Shown: positions 1 through 8,210 of the stretch, one piece after another
How positions within the stretch are numbered: the first letter of the stretch is position 1
Layout of the letters: each line of letters starts with the position of its first letter
Source of the DNA: Larkinella soli
GTDB lineage: Bacteria > Bacteroidota > Bacteroidia > Cytophagales > Spirosomataceae
Assembly (NCBI RefSeq): GCF_003703975.1
Contig: NZ_QTJY01000005.1
Coordinates: 186,001 to 250,000 of the forward strand
Length of the DNA: 64,000 bases
Reading direction: 5' to 3'
The notes under the pieces: model-generated
What the model was told of the DNA's origin: nothing
Seen by the model: the letters and a program-made list of their open reading frames with translations, nothing else
Database searches by the model: none
Position numbers and translations under genes: made by a program

Positions 1-86
1 ACTGGTTCCAGATCGGACTGGCCTACCATCTGTTCCGCGAACCGATCCCGAAAGACATTCGCTCCAATCCTGTCGACGTACGTTAA
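1..86 (+). CDS. 3' end of an unrecognised gene (partial)
   Basis: Only the last 27 codons lie in the window, read in the frame whose codons begin at position 3 and ending with TAA at 84-86. The visible peptide runs from WFQIGLAYHLF to NPVDVR. It is too short to assign a family. The alternating aromatic and hydrophobic residues would suit a last beta-strand or a membrane edge, but that is a guess. The patatin gene starts 12 bases after the stop, so the two are probably co-transcribed. Confidence 0.6.
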   Translation, partial: WFQIGLAYHLFREPIPKDIRSNPVDVR

Positions 87-98
87 TCCGGTTTCATC

Positions 99-1130
99 AT
101 GAAAGCCATCGTCATTAGTGGCGGAGGGTCCAAAGGCGCGTTTGCGGTCGGGGTCCTCAAATACATCCACGAAAATATTCGCCCGGTCGACAGCTTCGAC
201 CTGTACAGCGGCACCAGCACGGGCGCACTCATCAGCCCGCTGGCGCTGCTCGGAGAAATCGACCTGCTCGAAAAAATCTATACGACCACCCGCGATCAGG
301 ACGTGCTGAACAAGCACAGCTTCGGCCGTATTCTGACCGATATTTCCATCCACGACGCCACGCCCCTGCTGCGGCTCATCGAACGCAATCTGACGCCCAC
401 TCTGGCGACGATGGTGCTCACTTCACCGAAACGGCTGTTTCTGTCGGGCGTATCGCTTCAGACCCAGGAACTGGTCCATTTCACCAACCAGCCGGCGGCT
501 TCGTCGGAGTTTTACCGGATCGAAAGAATCTCCACCGCCACGGAACTCCAGCGGGCCATGCTGGCCTCCTCCTGTCAGCCCATTTATATGCAGCCGATCG
601 ACGTTTTCCGGCGGGGAGAAGAACAGTTCTGCGACGGGGGCGTCCGGGAAAATACCCCCATTCAGGTGGTGGCCGACAACGGTGCCACGGAGGTCGTTGC
701 CATTTCGATGGCTCCCAAAGCCGATCAGAATGTATTTGCCACGGATTTTCTGACCAAAGCGACCGAAATCCTCGGCTTCACGATCGACACTTTCGGCTCG
801 GACGTCGGCCAGAACGATTACCGGCTGCCGAAGTTCATGGCGCAGGTCAACCTGTATCTCGACGCCGTTAAAAACAGTCTGGCCCTGAGCGGAGTAAGCC
901 CGGCGGTCATTGCCGGGAGTTTCCTCAGCGCCCCGAACCCGCTGGCGGGTCGGCCGCTGGTGAAGCTGCACGAAATCCGCCCGGACGTCAATCTCTCCTC
1001 CGACGAGTTCGGGGGAGAGGGCGGTCTGACCTTCGACCCGGCCCGAATGCGGAGGATGCTGGAGATGGGATTCGATAAAGCCGAGAGTTATTTCACCTCC
1101 CTGCCGGCCTCTTCGCCCATTTTCGTATAG
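99..1130 (+). CDS. Patatin-like phospholipase
   Basis: A 343-residue protein with the complete patatin signature. It has the oxyanion-hole motif GGGSKG at residues 8-13, the nucleophile elbow GTSTG at 38-42 with Ser40, and a DGG motif near residue 180 that supplies the Asp of the Ser-Asp dyad. Family members hydrolyse acyl esters of phospholipids or other lipids. No signal peptide or membrane segment is visible, so a cytoplasmic or peripheral membrane location is likely. It follows the unknown upstream gene by 12 bases. The substrate cannot be told from the sequence. Confidence 0.9.
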   Translation: MKAIVISGGGSKGAFAVGVLKYIHENIRPVDSFDLYSGTSTGALISPLALLGEIDLLEKIYTTTRDQDVLNKHSFGRILTDISIHDATPLLRLIERNLTPTLATMVLTSPKRLFLSGVSLQTQELVHFTNQPAASSEFYRIERISTATELQRAMLASSCQPIYMQPIDVFRRGEEQFCDGGVRENTPIQVVADNGATEVVAISMAPKADQNVFATDFLTKATEILGFTIDTFGSDVGQNDYRLPKFMAQVNLYLDAVKNSLALSGVSPAVIAGSFLSAPNPLAGRPLVKLHEIRPDVNLSSDEFGGEGGLTFDPARMRRMLEMGFDKAESYFTSLPASSPIFV

Positions 1131-1196
1131 GCCCACCGTTCAACCTGATTCACTTTTCCTTTTTCCTATCGTCCTACCTCTAAACTACTTAATCAC

Positions 1197-2573
1197 ATGG
1201 ATCAGTCAGGTACGCTTCTTACCGGGTCGCCCTCCGGCGATACCGCTGCCGAATTGAAGGCCACCTTCAAAGGGGATCTCCTCGGCCCCGACGATGCCGA
1301 TTACGACCAGGCCCGCAGCGTCTGGAACCAGATGATCGACAAACGACCCGCCCTGATTGCCCGCTGCACCGACTCCAGCGACGTGGTCCAGGCGGTCCGG
1401 TTTGCCCGTAAACACGGTATGCTGGTTTCCGTCCGCGGGGGCGGGCACAACATCGCCGGGAATGCCGTCTGCGACAGCGGGCTGATGATCGACCTGTCGC
1501 CGATGAAGCTCATCCTCGTCAACCCGGACCGAAGGACCGCCCGCGCCGGAGCCGGCGTTCTCTGGAGCGAGCTGGACCGGGAAACCCAGCGCTACGGGCT
1601 GGCTACCACCGGCGGAACCGTTTCGCATACCGGCATTGCCGGCCTGACGCTGGGCGGTGGGCTGGGCTGGCTGATGGGCAAACACGGCCTGGCCTGCGAC
1701 AACCTGCTCTCGGTCGACATCGTAACGGCCGACGGGCAGCTCCAGACGGCTTCCGAAACCGAGAATCCGGACCTGTTCTGGGCCATTCGGGGCGGGGGCG
1801 GCAATTACGGCATCGTCACGTCCTTCGAATACCGGCTGCATCCCGTTGGCCCGACGATTCTGGGCGGCATGGTGCTCCACCCGCAAAGCGAGGCCCGGGA
1901 GGTGCTGCGGTTCTACCGCGAGTTTGCCCGCAACCAGCCCGACGAACTGATGGTCTTCTGCGGTCTGCTCAACACGCCCGACGGGATGCCGGTCATTGCC
2001 CTGATTGCGGGCTGGTTCGGGCCGTTGTCGGAGGGCGAAGCGCACCTGAAGCCGCTGCGGGCATTCGGTACCCCCATCGCCGACCTGATCGGGGAAATCC
2101 CCTACCTTCAACATCAATCCATGTTCGACGAGGCCACGAAGCCGGGCCTTCACCGCTACTGGAAGTCGGGCAACCTGCCGGAAATCGACGATACGGTGAT
2201 CGATACCGTGGTCGGGGAAGCCGCCCGGATGACGACTCCCTACGGCTTTGTTCTCTTTTTCCACATCAAAGGGCAGGCAACGCGCGTACCGGCCGGAAAA
2301 ATGGCGTTCGGCCTGCGGCAGGATCAGTGGGATTTCGACATCGTGGCCCAGTGGATCGACCCGGCCGAAGCGCCTACCCATATCGACTGGGTACGGGGTT
2401 TCTGGAAACGGATCGAACCCCACACCAGCGGGGTGTATGTCAATCACTTGGATTCGGAGGAAAGCGGCCGGCGGGTCAAAACCGCCTACGGCCCTAATTA
2501 CCAGCACCTGTCCATCCTGAAAAAGAAGTACGACCCCGATAACTTCTTCTGTATGAACAATAATATCCAGTAA
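1197..2573 (+). CDS. FAD-binding oxidoreductase, berberine-bridge type
   Basis: A 458-residue flavoenzyme of the PCMH/VAO superfamily. The N-terminal FAD-binding domain carries RGGGHNIAG (about residues 80-88), whose His is the usual 8-alpha-histidyl attachment site, and the glycine-rich AGLTLGGGLGWL. GLACDN holds a Cys at the position that forms the second flavin bond in bicovalent enzymes. The C-terminal BBE motif is present as YGPNYQHLSILKKKYDPDN. These enzymes oxidise alcohols, sugars or secondary metabolites with O2. No signal peptide is seen. The substrate is unknown. A 66-base gap after the patatin gene leaves the operon question open. Confidence 0.88.
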   Translation: MDQSGTLLTGSPSGDTAAELKATFKGDLLGPDDADYDQARSVWNQMIDKRPALIARCTDSSDVVQAVRFARKHGMLVSVRGGGHNIAGNAVCDSGLMIDLSPMKLILVNPDRRTARAGAGVLWSELDRETQRYGLATTGGTVSHTGIAGLTLGGGLGWLMGKHGLACDNLLSVDIVTADGQLQTASETENPDLFWAIRGGGGNYGIVTSFEYRLHPVGPTILGGMVLHPQSEAREVLRFYREFARNQPDELMVFCGLLNTPDGMPVIALIAGWFGPLSEGEAHLKPLRAFGTPIADLIGEIPYLQHQSMFDEATKPGLHRYWKSGNLPEIDDTVIDTVVGEAARMTTPYGFVLFFHIKGQATRVPAGKMAFGLRQDQWDFDIVAQWIDPAEAPTHIDWVRGFWKRIEPHTSGVYVNHLDSEESGRRVKTAYGPNYQHLSILKKKYDPDNFFCMNNNIQ

Positions 2574-2612
2574 CCTTCTCCGCGCTGCCGTAGTTACCCT
2601 AAGTGGAACCAA

Positions 2613-3197
2613 ATGCTTCAGGTAACGATGGAAAATCAGCAAAGATTGCAGGGAAAGAAGGTGGCGATTCTGCTGACCGACGGCTTCGAACAGGTCGAAA
2701 TGACCGAACCGAGGAAGGCTTTACAGGAAGCCGGGGCGGAAACGCACCTGATTGCCCCGAACGGCGGTGAGGTGAAGGGATGGGATACGAAAGACTGGGG
2801 CCAGTCGTTTCCGATCGATGTACCGCTCGATCAGGCCCGGCCCGAAGCGTACGATGCGCTGCTTCTTCCGGGCGGGATCCTGAACCCCGATCAGCTGCGG
2901 ATGGAACGGAAAGCGGTCGAGTTCGTGCGGCACTTTTTTGAAGCCCATAAGCCCGTGGCCGCCATTTGCCACGCCCCGATCCTGCTGATCGAGGCCGATG
3001 TGGTGCGGGGTCGCCGGATGACCTCCTATCCCTCCATCACAACCGACCTGCGCAACGCCGGGGCCGACTGGGTGGACGAAGAGGTCGTGACGGACCAGGG
3101 ACTGGTGACAAGCCGTAAACCGGACGACATTCCGGCCTTCAACCGCAAAATGATCGAGGAAATCCGCGAGGGTATTCACGACCGGCAGCATGCCTGA
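2613..3197 (+). CDS. DJ-1/PfpI family (type 1 glutamine amidotransferase-like) protein
   Basis: A 194-residue protein of the DJ-1/PfpI superfamily. It begins with a beta-strand and Glu turn (VAILLTDGFEQVEMTEP) and has the nucleophile elbow AICHAP, whose Cys is the reactive residue. Relatives act as glyoxalases or deglycases, chaperones or stress proteins (YhbO/PfpI type). The first ATG at 2613 is used here. A second in-frame ATG at 2628 gives MENQQRLQG and is equally possible. A strong hairpin terminator follows the stop codon within 10 bases. It lies 39 bases after the flavoenzyme gene and may share its transcript. Confidence 0.88.
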   Translation: MLQVTMENQQRLQGKKVAILLTDGFEQVEMTEPRKALQEAGAETHLIAPNGGEVKGWDTKDWGQSFPIDVPLDQARPEAYDALLLPGGILNPDQLRMERKAVEFVRHFFEAHKPVAAICHAPILLIEADVVRGRRMTSYPSITTDLRNAGADWVDEEVVTDQGLVTSRKPDDIPAFNRKMIEEIREGIHDRQHA

Positions 3198-3204
3198 ATA
3201 AACG

Positions 3205-3238
3205 AAAAGCCGACCTCAGCAGGTCGGCTTTTCGTTTT
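3205..3238. terminator. Bidirectional intrinsic terminator
   Basis: A stem of 12 base pairs (3205-3216 with 3221-3232) closes a 4-base loop and ends in a T-rich stretch on the + strand. Its A-run makes it work on the - strand as well. It sits between the converging DJ-1 gene and DUF456 gene. Confidence 0.8.
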
Positions 3239-3258
3239 ATATCATTGCTTACAGAAGC

Positions 3259-3747
3259 TTAAAGGACGAAGTATTCGCCTACCTCGATGGCGGCATAGAC
3301 AATCATCACCAGACAGAGAATCACCTTCATGACGATGCCGGCCAGGAAGCCGACGAACGAACCGAAAGCGGCTTTCAGAGCATTTTGAAAGGGTGCCCCG
3401 CCGATCAGTTCCCCGATCAGCGCCCCCAGAAACGCGCCGAGGAACAACCCGACGCCGGGAATCACGAAAAAGCCGGCCACCACGCCGATGGCGGTGCCCC
3501 AGCTTCCGTATTTCGTTCCGCCGAACCGCTGCGTTCCCCAGATCGGCACGTAATAATCCAGCACGGCCACGACGGCCGTCGCCAGCCCCAGGCTGACGAG
3601 AATCGTAGTGCCGAATTCCGCATAGTTCGAGTAGTGAAGACACAGCAGACCGGCATAGCTCAGGGGCGGCCCCGGCAGCGGCAATACCGCCCCCGCCAGT
3701 CCGACCAGCAGGCCGGCGGCCCCCAGAATCAGCAGCAGTTCGTTCAT
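3259..3747 (-). CDS. DUF456 membrane protein
   Basis: A 162-residue, almost wholly hydrophobic protein with about four membrane segments. It carries the DUF456 hallmarks: an N-terminal LPLPGPPLSYAGLL stretch and repeated glycine-rich helices such as IPGVGLFLGAFLGALIGEL. The molecular role of the family is not known. Its start codon (3745-3747) lies one base beyond the moaA stop, so translation is probably coupled to moaA. Nothing in the sequence ties it to molybdenum metabolism beyond this position. Confidence 0.88.
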   Translation of the reverse strand: MNELLLILGAAGLLVGLAGAVLPLPGPPLSYAGLLCLHYSNYAEFGTTILVSLGLATAVVAVLDYYVPIWGTQRFGGTKYGSWGTAIGVVAGFFVIPGVGLFLGAFLGALIGELIGGAPFQNALKAAFGSFVGFLAGIVMKVILCLVMIVYAAIEVGEYFVL

Positions 3748-3748
3748 T

Positions 3749-4729
3749 TTATCCGCCGATGGTTGACATGGACTCCGTCACCGGGCTGCGGTGACGCTCG
3801 GCTTCGAAGCCGTTTTTGGGCCGGTGGGCGAAGGCTTTCAGGAAGGCCGCCGTTAGTTCGGCATCATCGGCGCCGGAACGCAGCAGGGCGCGCACGTCGA
3901 GCACGCCATTGTCGTATAGACAGGTTTTCAGAGTGCCCTGGGCCGTCAGCCGGATGCGGTTGCAGGTGCCGCAGAACGTCCGGGTGAAGGCGGCAATGAT
4001 GCCGATGGTGCCCTCGTAGCCGGGAATCCGGTAATGCGTCGAGGTGGAAAACGGGGCATCGGCGACTTTCTCCAGACCGGGATACAACGACTGCAATTCC
4101 TCCAGAATACGCTGGTGGGTCCAGTGCAGCACCGGGTAGTGGCTGCCTTCCCCATTGAACGGCATTTCCTCGATGAACCGCACCTCGACGGGGTGGTGCC
4201 GTGTCAGTTCGGCCAGCGCGGGCAGGTCCTCGATGTTCTTGCCCTCCATCACCACGGCGTTCAGCTTGACCGGAACCCGGTGTTCCAGCAGGGCGTCGAG
4301 CGTCCGGCGGACGGCGGGCAGTTCGTCGCGTCGGGTGATGGTCCGAAACCGCTCCCGGTCCAGGGTATCGATGCTGAGGTTGACCGAACCGATCCCCATC
4401 CGCACCAGTTCCGGCACGAGCGGAGCCGTCAGCACACCGTTGGTGGTAATATGCAGTTCGTGCAGGCCCTCGACGGCTTTCAGACGCCACAGAAAATCCA
4501 TCAGTCCGTTGCGCACGAAGGGTTCTCCGCCGGTGATCCGGACTTTCGATACGCCCAGCCGCGCCAGTACCCGCACCAGCCGCTCCATCTCCTCATAGGT
4601 GAGCAGGTGCTGCTTCGGCAGGTAGTTGATCCCCTCCTCCGGCATACAGTAGAAACACCGCAGGTTGCACCGGTCGGTGACGGCCAGCCGCAGATACGTA
4701 ATCGGACGATTGTGGTTATCGTAAATCAT
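3749..4729 (-). CDS. moaA: GTP 3',8-cyclase MoaA
   Basis: A 326-residue radical SAM enzyme that makes (8S)-3',8-cyclo-7,8-dihydro-GTP, the first step of molybdopterin synthesis. The N-terminal cluster motif is CNLRCFYC, followed by the SAM-binding GGEPFVR. The C-terminal second [4Fe-4S] site is seen as FCGTCNRIRLTAQG with a third Cys in KTCLY. The ATG at 4729 gives MIYDNHNRPITYLRLAVTD, the usual family start. A longer TTG-initiated version (from 4765) is less likely. The C-terminal GG tail typical of MoaA is present (STIGG). The partner moaC is not in the window; moaD and moaE lie about 37 kb away. Confidence 0.96.
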   Translation of the reverse strand: MIYDNHNRPITYLRLAVTDRCNLRCFYCMPEEGINYLPKQHLLTYEEMERLVRVLARLGVSKVRITGGEPFVRNGLMDFLWRLKAVEGLHELHITTNGVLTAPLVPELVRMGIGSVNLSIDTLDRERFRTITRRDELPAVRRTLDALLEHRVPVKLNAVVMEGKNIEDLPALAELTRHHPVEVRFIEEMPFNGEGSHYPVLHWTHQRILEELQSLYPGLEKVADAPFSTSTHYRIPGYEGTIGIIAAFTRTFCGTCNRIRLTAQGTLKTCLYDNGVLDVRALLRSGADDAELTAAFLKAFAHRPKNGFEAERHRSPVTESMSTIGG

Positions 4730-4799
4730 TCCCAGCAAGTTACAAAATTTCGCGCCGGCCGCCAACCTTTTGCTCCTGCAAAACCGGTTATCTGGTCGG

Positions 4800-5483
4800 T
4801 CAGGCGCGGTTATACACTTTCAGCACCGACTCCCGGAGCATACTGCCCGGCCCGAAGGTTACAAAATTGATTAGCTCGGCGATGTCGTCCGGGGCGACCC
4901 ATTTGGCCGGATCGACCTCGGGCATGGCCTGCCGGTTGGCGGGGGTGTCGATCGTACTCGGCACGATCACCGTGGAGACGATGTTCTTGGCCTTTCCGGC
5001 CGCATTGATGATTTCGGAAAGGTGGATCACCAGCGATTTCGACAGGGCGTAGGCCACCATGTGCTGCCCGGCTTCCGGGACCAGGGCCGGCCGGGCGCCG
5101 ACCAGCACGAACCGCCCGCCCTCGGGCCGCCCCGCCATCTGATCGAATACCGGACGAACCACCTGGTAGGTGGTGCGGAAATTCAGGTTGATCTGGTGTT
5201 CGACGGCCGCGTAATCCGTCTCGGAGATCGACCCCATGGCAAACCCGCCGACCAGCAGCACCGCGGCATCGATGGCACCGTGTTCGGTCGCCAGTTTGCC
5301 GATGAGGGCGCGGCAGGCAATTTCGTCGGTTAAATCGAGTTCATAGGAAAAGAGGTTTTCCTGCTTATCGAGGGTGGAATTCGGTTCGTGGGTAGCCAGC
5401 ACCCGGTGTCCGGCATCGAGCAGGTGGCGGGTCACGGCCCGGCCCAGCCCGCCGGTGGCACCGGTCAGTAATACGGTTGACAT
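4800..5483 (-). CDS. SDR family NAD(P)-dependent oxidoreductase
   Basis: A 227-residue short-chain dehydrogenase. It has the dinucleotide motif TGATGGLG near the N-terminus and the catalytic YxxxK as YALSK. The first basic residue pattern does not settle NAD versus NADP. The start is placed at ATG 5483 (MSTVLLTGATGG), which begins directly with the Rossmann strand; the frame stays open upstream but without an ATG. It reads leftward into moaA after a 70-base gap. The substrate is unknown. Divergent from the PQQ-type dehydrogenase gene. Confidence 0.88.
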   Translation of the reverse strand: MSTVLLTGATGGLGRAVTRHLLDAGHRVLATHEPNSTLDKQENLFSYELDLTDEIACRALIGKLATEHGAIDAAVLLVGGFAMGSISETDYAAVEHQINLNFRTTYQVVRPVFDQMAGRPEGGRFVLVGARPALVPEAGQHMVAYALSKSLVIHLSEIINAAGKAKNIVSTVIVPSTIDTPANRQAMPEVDPAKWVAPDDIAELINFVTFGPGSMLRESVLKVYNRA

Positions 5484-5552
5484 AGAAAAGGGATGAGTGG
5501 TAGAATCAATACGCAAAGAAACGACTCGGTTTCAAAAAAGTTCGGTTTGGGT

Positions 5553-5560
5553 TACATTTG
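5553..5560 (+). promoter_or_regulatory. Promoter -7 element of the PQQ-type dehydrogenase gene
   Basis: TACATTTG matches the Bacteroidota -7 consensus TAnnTTTG exactly and lies 22 bases before the chosen ATG at 5583. No clear TTTG -33 box is seen at the usual distance, so the call is moderate. The SDR gene starts on the other strand 70 bases away. Confidence 0.5.
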
Positions 5561-5582
5561 GAAACCGATCCCTGAACCTCTC

Positions 5583-8210
5583 ATGAACCGTTTCCGCTTT
5601 CTCCTGCCGGTGCTGCTGGTGGGTTTCCTGACCACCGCCTTCCGCCGGGACGGCACTACCGCCGAAGAAGCCCCGGACGAACACCGCTTCCGCAAAATCG
5701 ACCTGACCGGCGACCTCCGCGACCTCGTCGGCCTCGACATCGCCCCGAACGGAGACGTCTATCTGATCGGCCACGGGGGCGAACTCTACTTGTACCGCCC
5801 GAAAACCAGAGAAACCCGGCGCATCGGGAAGCTGGACGTGCAATCCTCCGAAGCCATGCTTCAGGCCATCGGCCTCGACCCGAACTTTTCACAAAACCGG
5901 CATCTCTACCTCTATTATGCCCCCAAAAGCCGGAAGCAGGTCAACCTGCTGTCGCGGTTTACGCTGCGGGGCGACACGCTCGACCGGTCCACCGAAAAGC
6001 CGATGCTGGAAGTGCCCGACACCTGGGCCTGCTGCCATTCAGGCGGCAGCATGACCTTCGACCGGCACGGCAATCTGTACCTGACCACCGGCGACAATAC
6101 CAATCCGTTCGGCACGAATTATTCGCCCTCCGACGACCGCGCCGGCCGCGAGATGTTCGACGCCCAGCGGTCGGCGGGCAACACCAACGACCTGCGGGGC
6201 AAAATCCTGCGCATCCATCCCGAACCCGACGGCAGCTACACGATCCCGAAAGGCAACCTGTTCGCCGAAGCCGCCGACGGCCTGACCCGCCCGGAAATCT
6301 ACATCATGGGCTGCCGCAACCCGTTTCAGGTCACCGTCGACCGCGATACCGACCTGGTCTACTGGAGCGAAATCGGCCCCGACGCCAGCGACGACGACCC
6401 GCGCGGCCCCCGCGGCTACGACGAACTGAATCAGGCCCGGCAGGCCGGCAATCACGGCTGGCCGTTTTTCATCGGCCCCAACGAGCCGTATGCCCGGGTG
6501 GACTTCGACCGCGACTCGGTGCTGTTCCGGTATGACCCGCAGAACCCGGTCAACCTCTCGGCGAACAATACCGGCCGCCGGGACCTGCCCCCGGCCACCC
6601 CGGCTTTTCTGTGGTATCCCTACGACGTGTCGCCTGAATGGCCGGATTTGGGGGCCGGAGGCCGGACGCTGGTGGCAGGCCCGATCTATTATTTCGATCC
6701 GGCCAACCCCTCTCCCATCAAGTTTCCAGCCTGGTTCGACCGGAAATTGTTTTTGGGCGAGTGGATGCGCAACTGGCTGAAGGTAGTCTCGTTCGACGAT
6801 CAGAAGAAACTGAAAACCATCGAATCGTTCATGCCGTCGACGACGTTCCGGAAGCCGATCAGCATGAAATTCGGGCCGGACGGGGCGCTGTATCTGCTGG
6901 AATTCGGGGCGCTTTGGGGCGGAAACCGGGATTCGCGGCTCGTCCGGATCGAATACATCCCGGGCAACCGTCCGCCCATCGCCCGGCTGGAAACCGGAAC
7001 CGACGCCGGGGCCGCCCCGCTGCCGACCCGGTTTTCCGCCCGCAACTCTCTGGATTACGACAAGGGCGACCGGATTTCGTACCGCTGGACCGTCAACGGC
7101 AAACCCGTCGGCGCCAACACCGCCGAACTGGACTACACGTTTCAGAAACCGGGAAACTACCGCGTGAAGGTGGCCGTCGTCGACCAGGCCGGTGCCCGCT
7201 CCGAAGCCGCCACGAGCATAAGCGTGGGCAACGCACCCCCGAAAGTGTCTATCCAACTGGAACAGAAAGGCTTGCTTTACGGACCGGCGGTTTCGTATCA
7301 GGTGAAGGTAGAAGACGCGGAAGACGGTCCGGTGCGGCCGGAAGACGTTCAGGTACGGCTGACTTATCTCCCGACCCGAAAAACCCTCTCCTTCTCCGAA
7401 AAAGGCGAAGTGCTGTCGCCGTACCACCGCGGGGCAACCTGGATCGAGGAAAACGACTGCAAGGGCTGCCACGCCCTGAAGGAGAAGTCGGTCGGGCCGA
7501 GTTTTCAGGCCATCGCCGAGCGGTATCGACCCCGCAAGGCCGACCCGAACGTGGTGGAGCGGCTGGGTGATAAGATCATCCGGGGCGGGTCCGGCGAGTG
7601 GGGCCAGGTGAACATGAGCGCCCACCCGCAGCTGTCGGCCGAGGTAGCCAACGAGATGGTCCGCTACATCTTTTCGCTGACCGATCAGAAATCCGAAAAA
7701 CCGCTGCCGCAGCAGGGGCAGTTCGATACCGAACCGAACGGGGCCGGCACCTACATCCTGACGGCCCGTTATACCGACAAAGGAAGCAGAACCGCCCGCC
7801 CGCTGACCCGGCAGTCGACGGTCGTGCTGCGGTCGCCGGTGCTGACGGCGCAGGATTTCGACGGAAATTATGAAGTACAGCGCCGGGACATCATCACGGA
7901 CGTCCACAAGGCCGGCTACGTCATGGTGCGCAAAATCGACCTGACCGACATCAGCGCCGTGGCTTTTCAGCTGGCGACGGAAGTGAACGGCTCCCGCATC
8001 GAGGTCCGGCTCGACAGCCCCACCGGGGAGATCATCGGTGAGCTGGACGTGCCGGTCACCGGCCAACGCGACAACTGGGCCGAGCAGGTACTGCTCCTGC
8101 GCCCAACCACCGGCGAACACGACCTGTATTTCGTCTTCCGCAACCGGCTATATGTACTGAACCTGGTCAATATCAAGCAGGTACAGTTTCGAAAGGAGAC
8201 ACCGAAATGA
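5583..8210 (+). CDS. Secreted PQQ-dependent sugar dehydrogenase fused to PKD, cytochrome c and C-terminal CBM6-like domains
   Basis: An 875-residue exported protein. The start at ATG 5583 gives a clean signal peptide (MNRFRFLLPVLLVGF); the longer open frame lacks one. Residues about 30-450 form a six-bladed sugar/sorbosone dehydrogenase propeller, with the CCHSGGS segment holding the expected catalytic His. A PKD domain follows (about 460-550). A class I cytochrome c has its heme site CKGCH at residues 626-630 and a likely axial Met near 677. The last ~110 residues resemble a CBM6-type beta-sandwich. The likely job is periplasmic or surface oxidation of a sugar or alcohol with electrons passed to the fused heme. 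Its 3' end overlaps the oppositely transcribed YdeP-type gene by 38 bases. Confidence 0.9.
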   Translation: MNRFRFLLPVLLVGFLTTAFRRDGTTAEEAPDEHRFRKIDLTGDLRDLVGLDIAPNGDVYLIGHGGELYLYRPKTRETRRIGKLDVQSSEAMLQAIGLDPNFSQNRHLYLYYAPKSRKQVNLLSRFTLRGDTLDRSTEKPMLEVPDTWACCHSGGSMTFDRHGNLYLTTGDNTNPFGTNYSPSDDRAGREMFDAQRSAGNTNDLRGKILRIHPEPDGSYTIPKGNLFAEAADGLTRPEIYIMGCRNPFQVTVDRDTDLVYWSEIGPDASDDDPRGPRGYDELNQARQAGNHGWPFFIGPNEPYARVDFDRDSVLFRYDPQNPVNLSANNTGRRDLPPATPAFLWYPYDVSPEWPDLGAGGRTLVAGPIYYFDPANPSPIKFPAWFDRKLFLGEWMRNWLKVVSFDDQKKLKTIESFMPSTTFRKPISMKFGPDGALYLLEFGALWGGNRDSRLVRIEYIPGNRPPIARLETGTDAGAAPLPTRFSARNSLDYDKGDRISYRWTVNGKPVGANTAELDYTFQKPGNYRVKVAVVDQAGARSEAATSISVGNAPPKVSIQLEQKGLLYGPAVSYQVKVEDAEDGPVRPEDVQVRLTYLPTRKTLSFSEKGEVLSPYHRGATWIEENDCKGCHALKEKSVGPSFQAIAERYRPRKADPNVVERLGDKIIRGGSGEWGQVNMSAHPQLSAEVANEMVRYIFSLTDQKSEKPLPQQGQFDTEPNGAGTYILTARYTDKGSRTARPLTRQSTVVLRSPVLTAQDFDGNYEVQRRDIITDVHKAGYVMVRKIDLTDISAVAFQLATEVNGSRIEVRLDSPTGEIIGELDVPVTGQRDNWAEQVLLLRPTTGEHDLYFVFRNRLYVLNLVNIKQVQFRKETPK

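Noticed and set aside
3242-3643. Alternative frame within the DUF456 gene
   Set aside because: The DUF456 frame explains the region; this one is Arg/Gly-rich with no features.
6039-8120. A long open frame on the - strand opposite the PQQ-type gene
   Set aside because: No domain or signal, and the + strand has signal peptide, heme site and propeller motifs.
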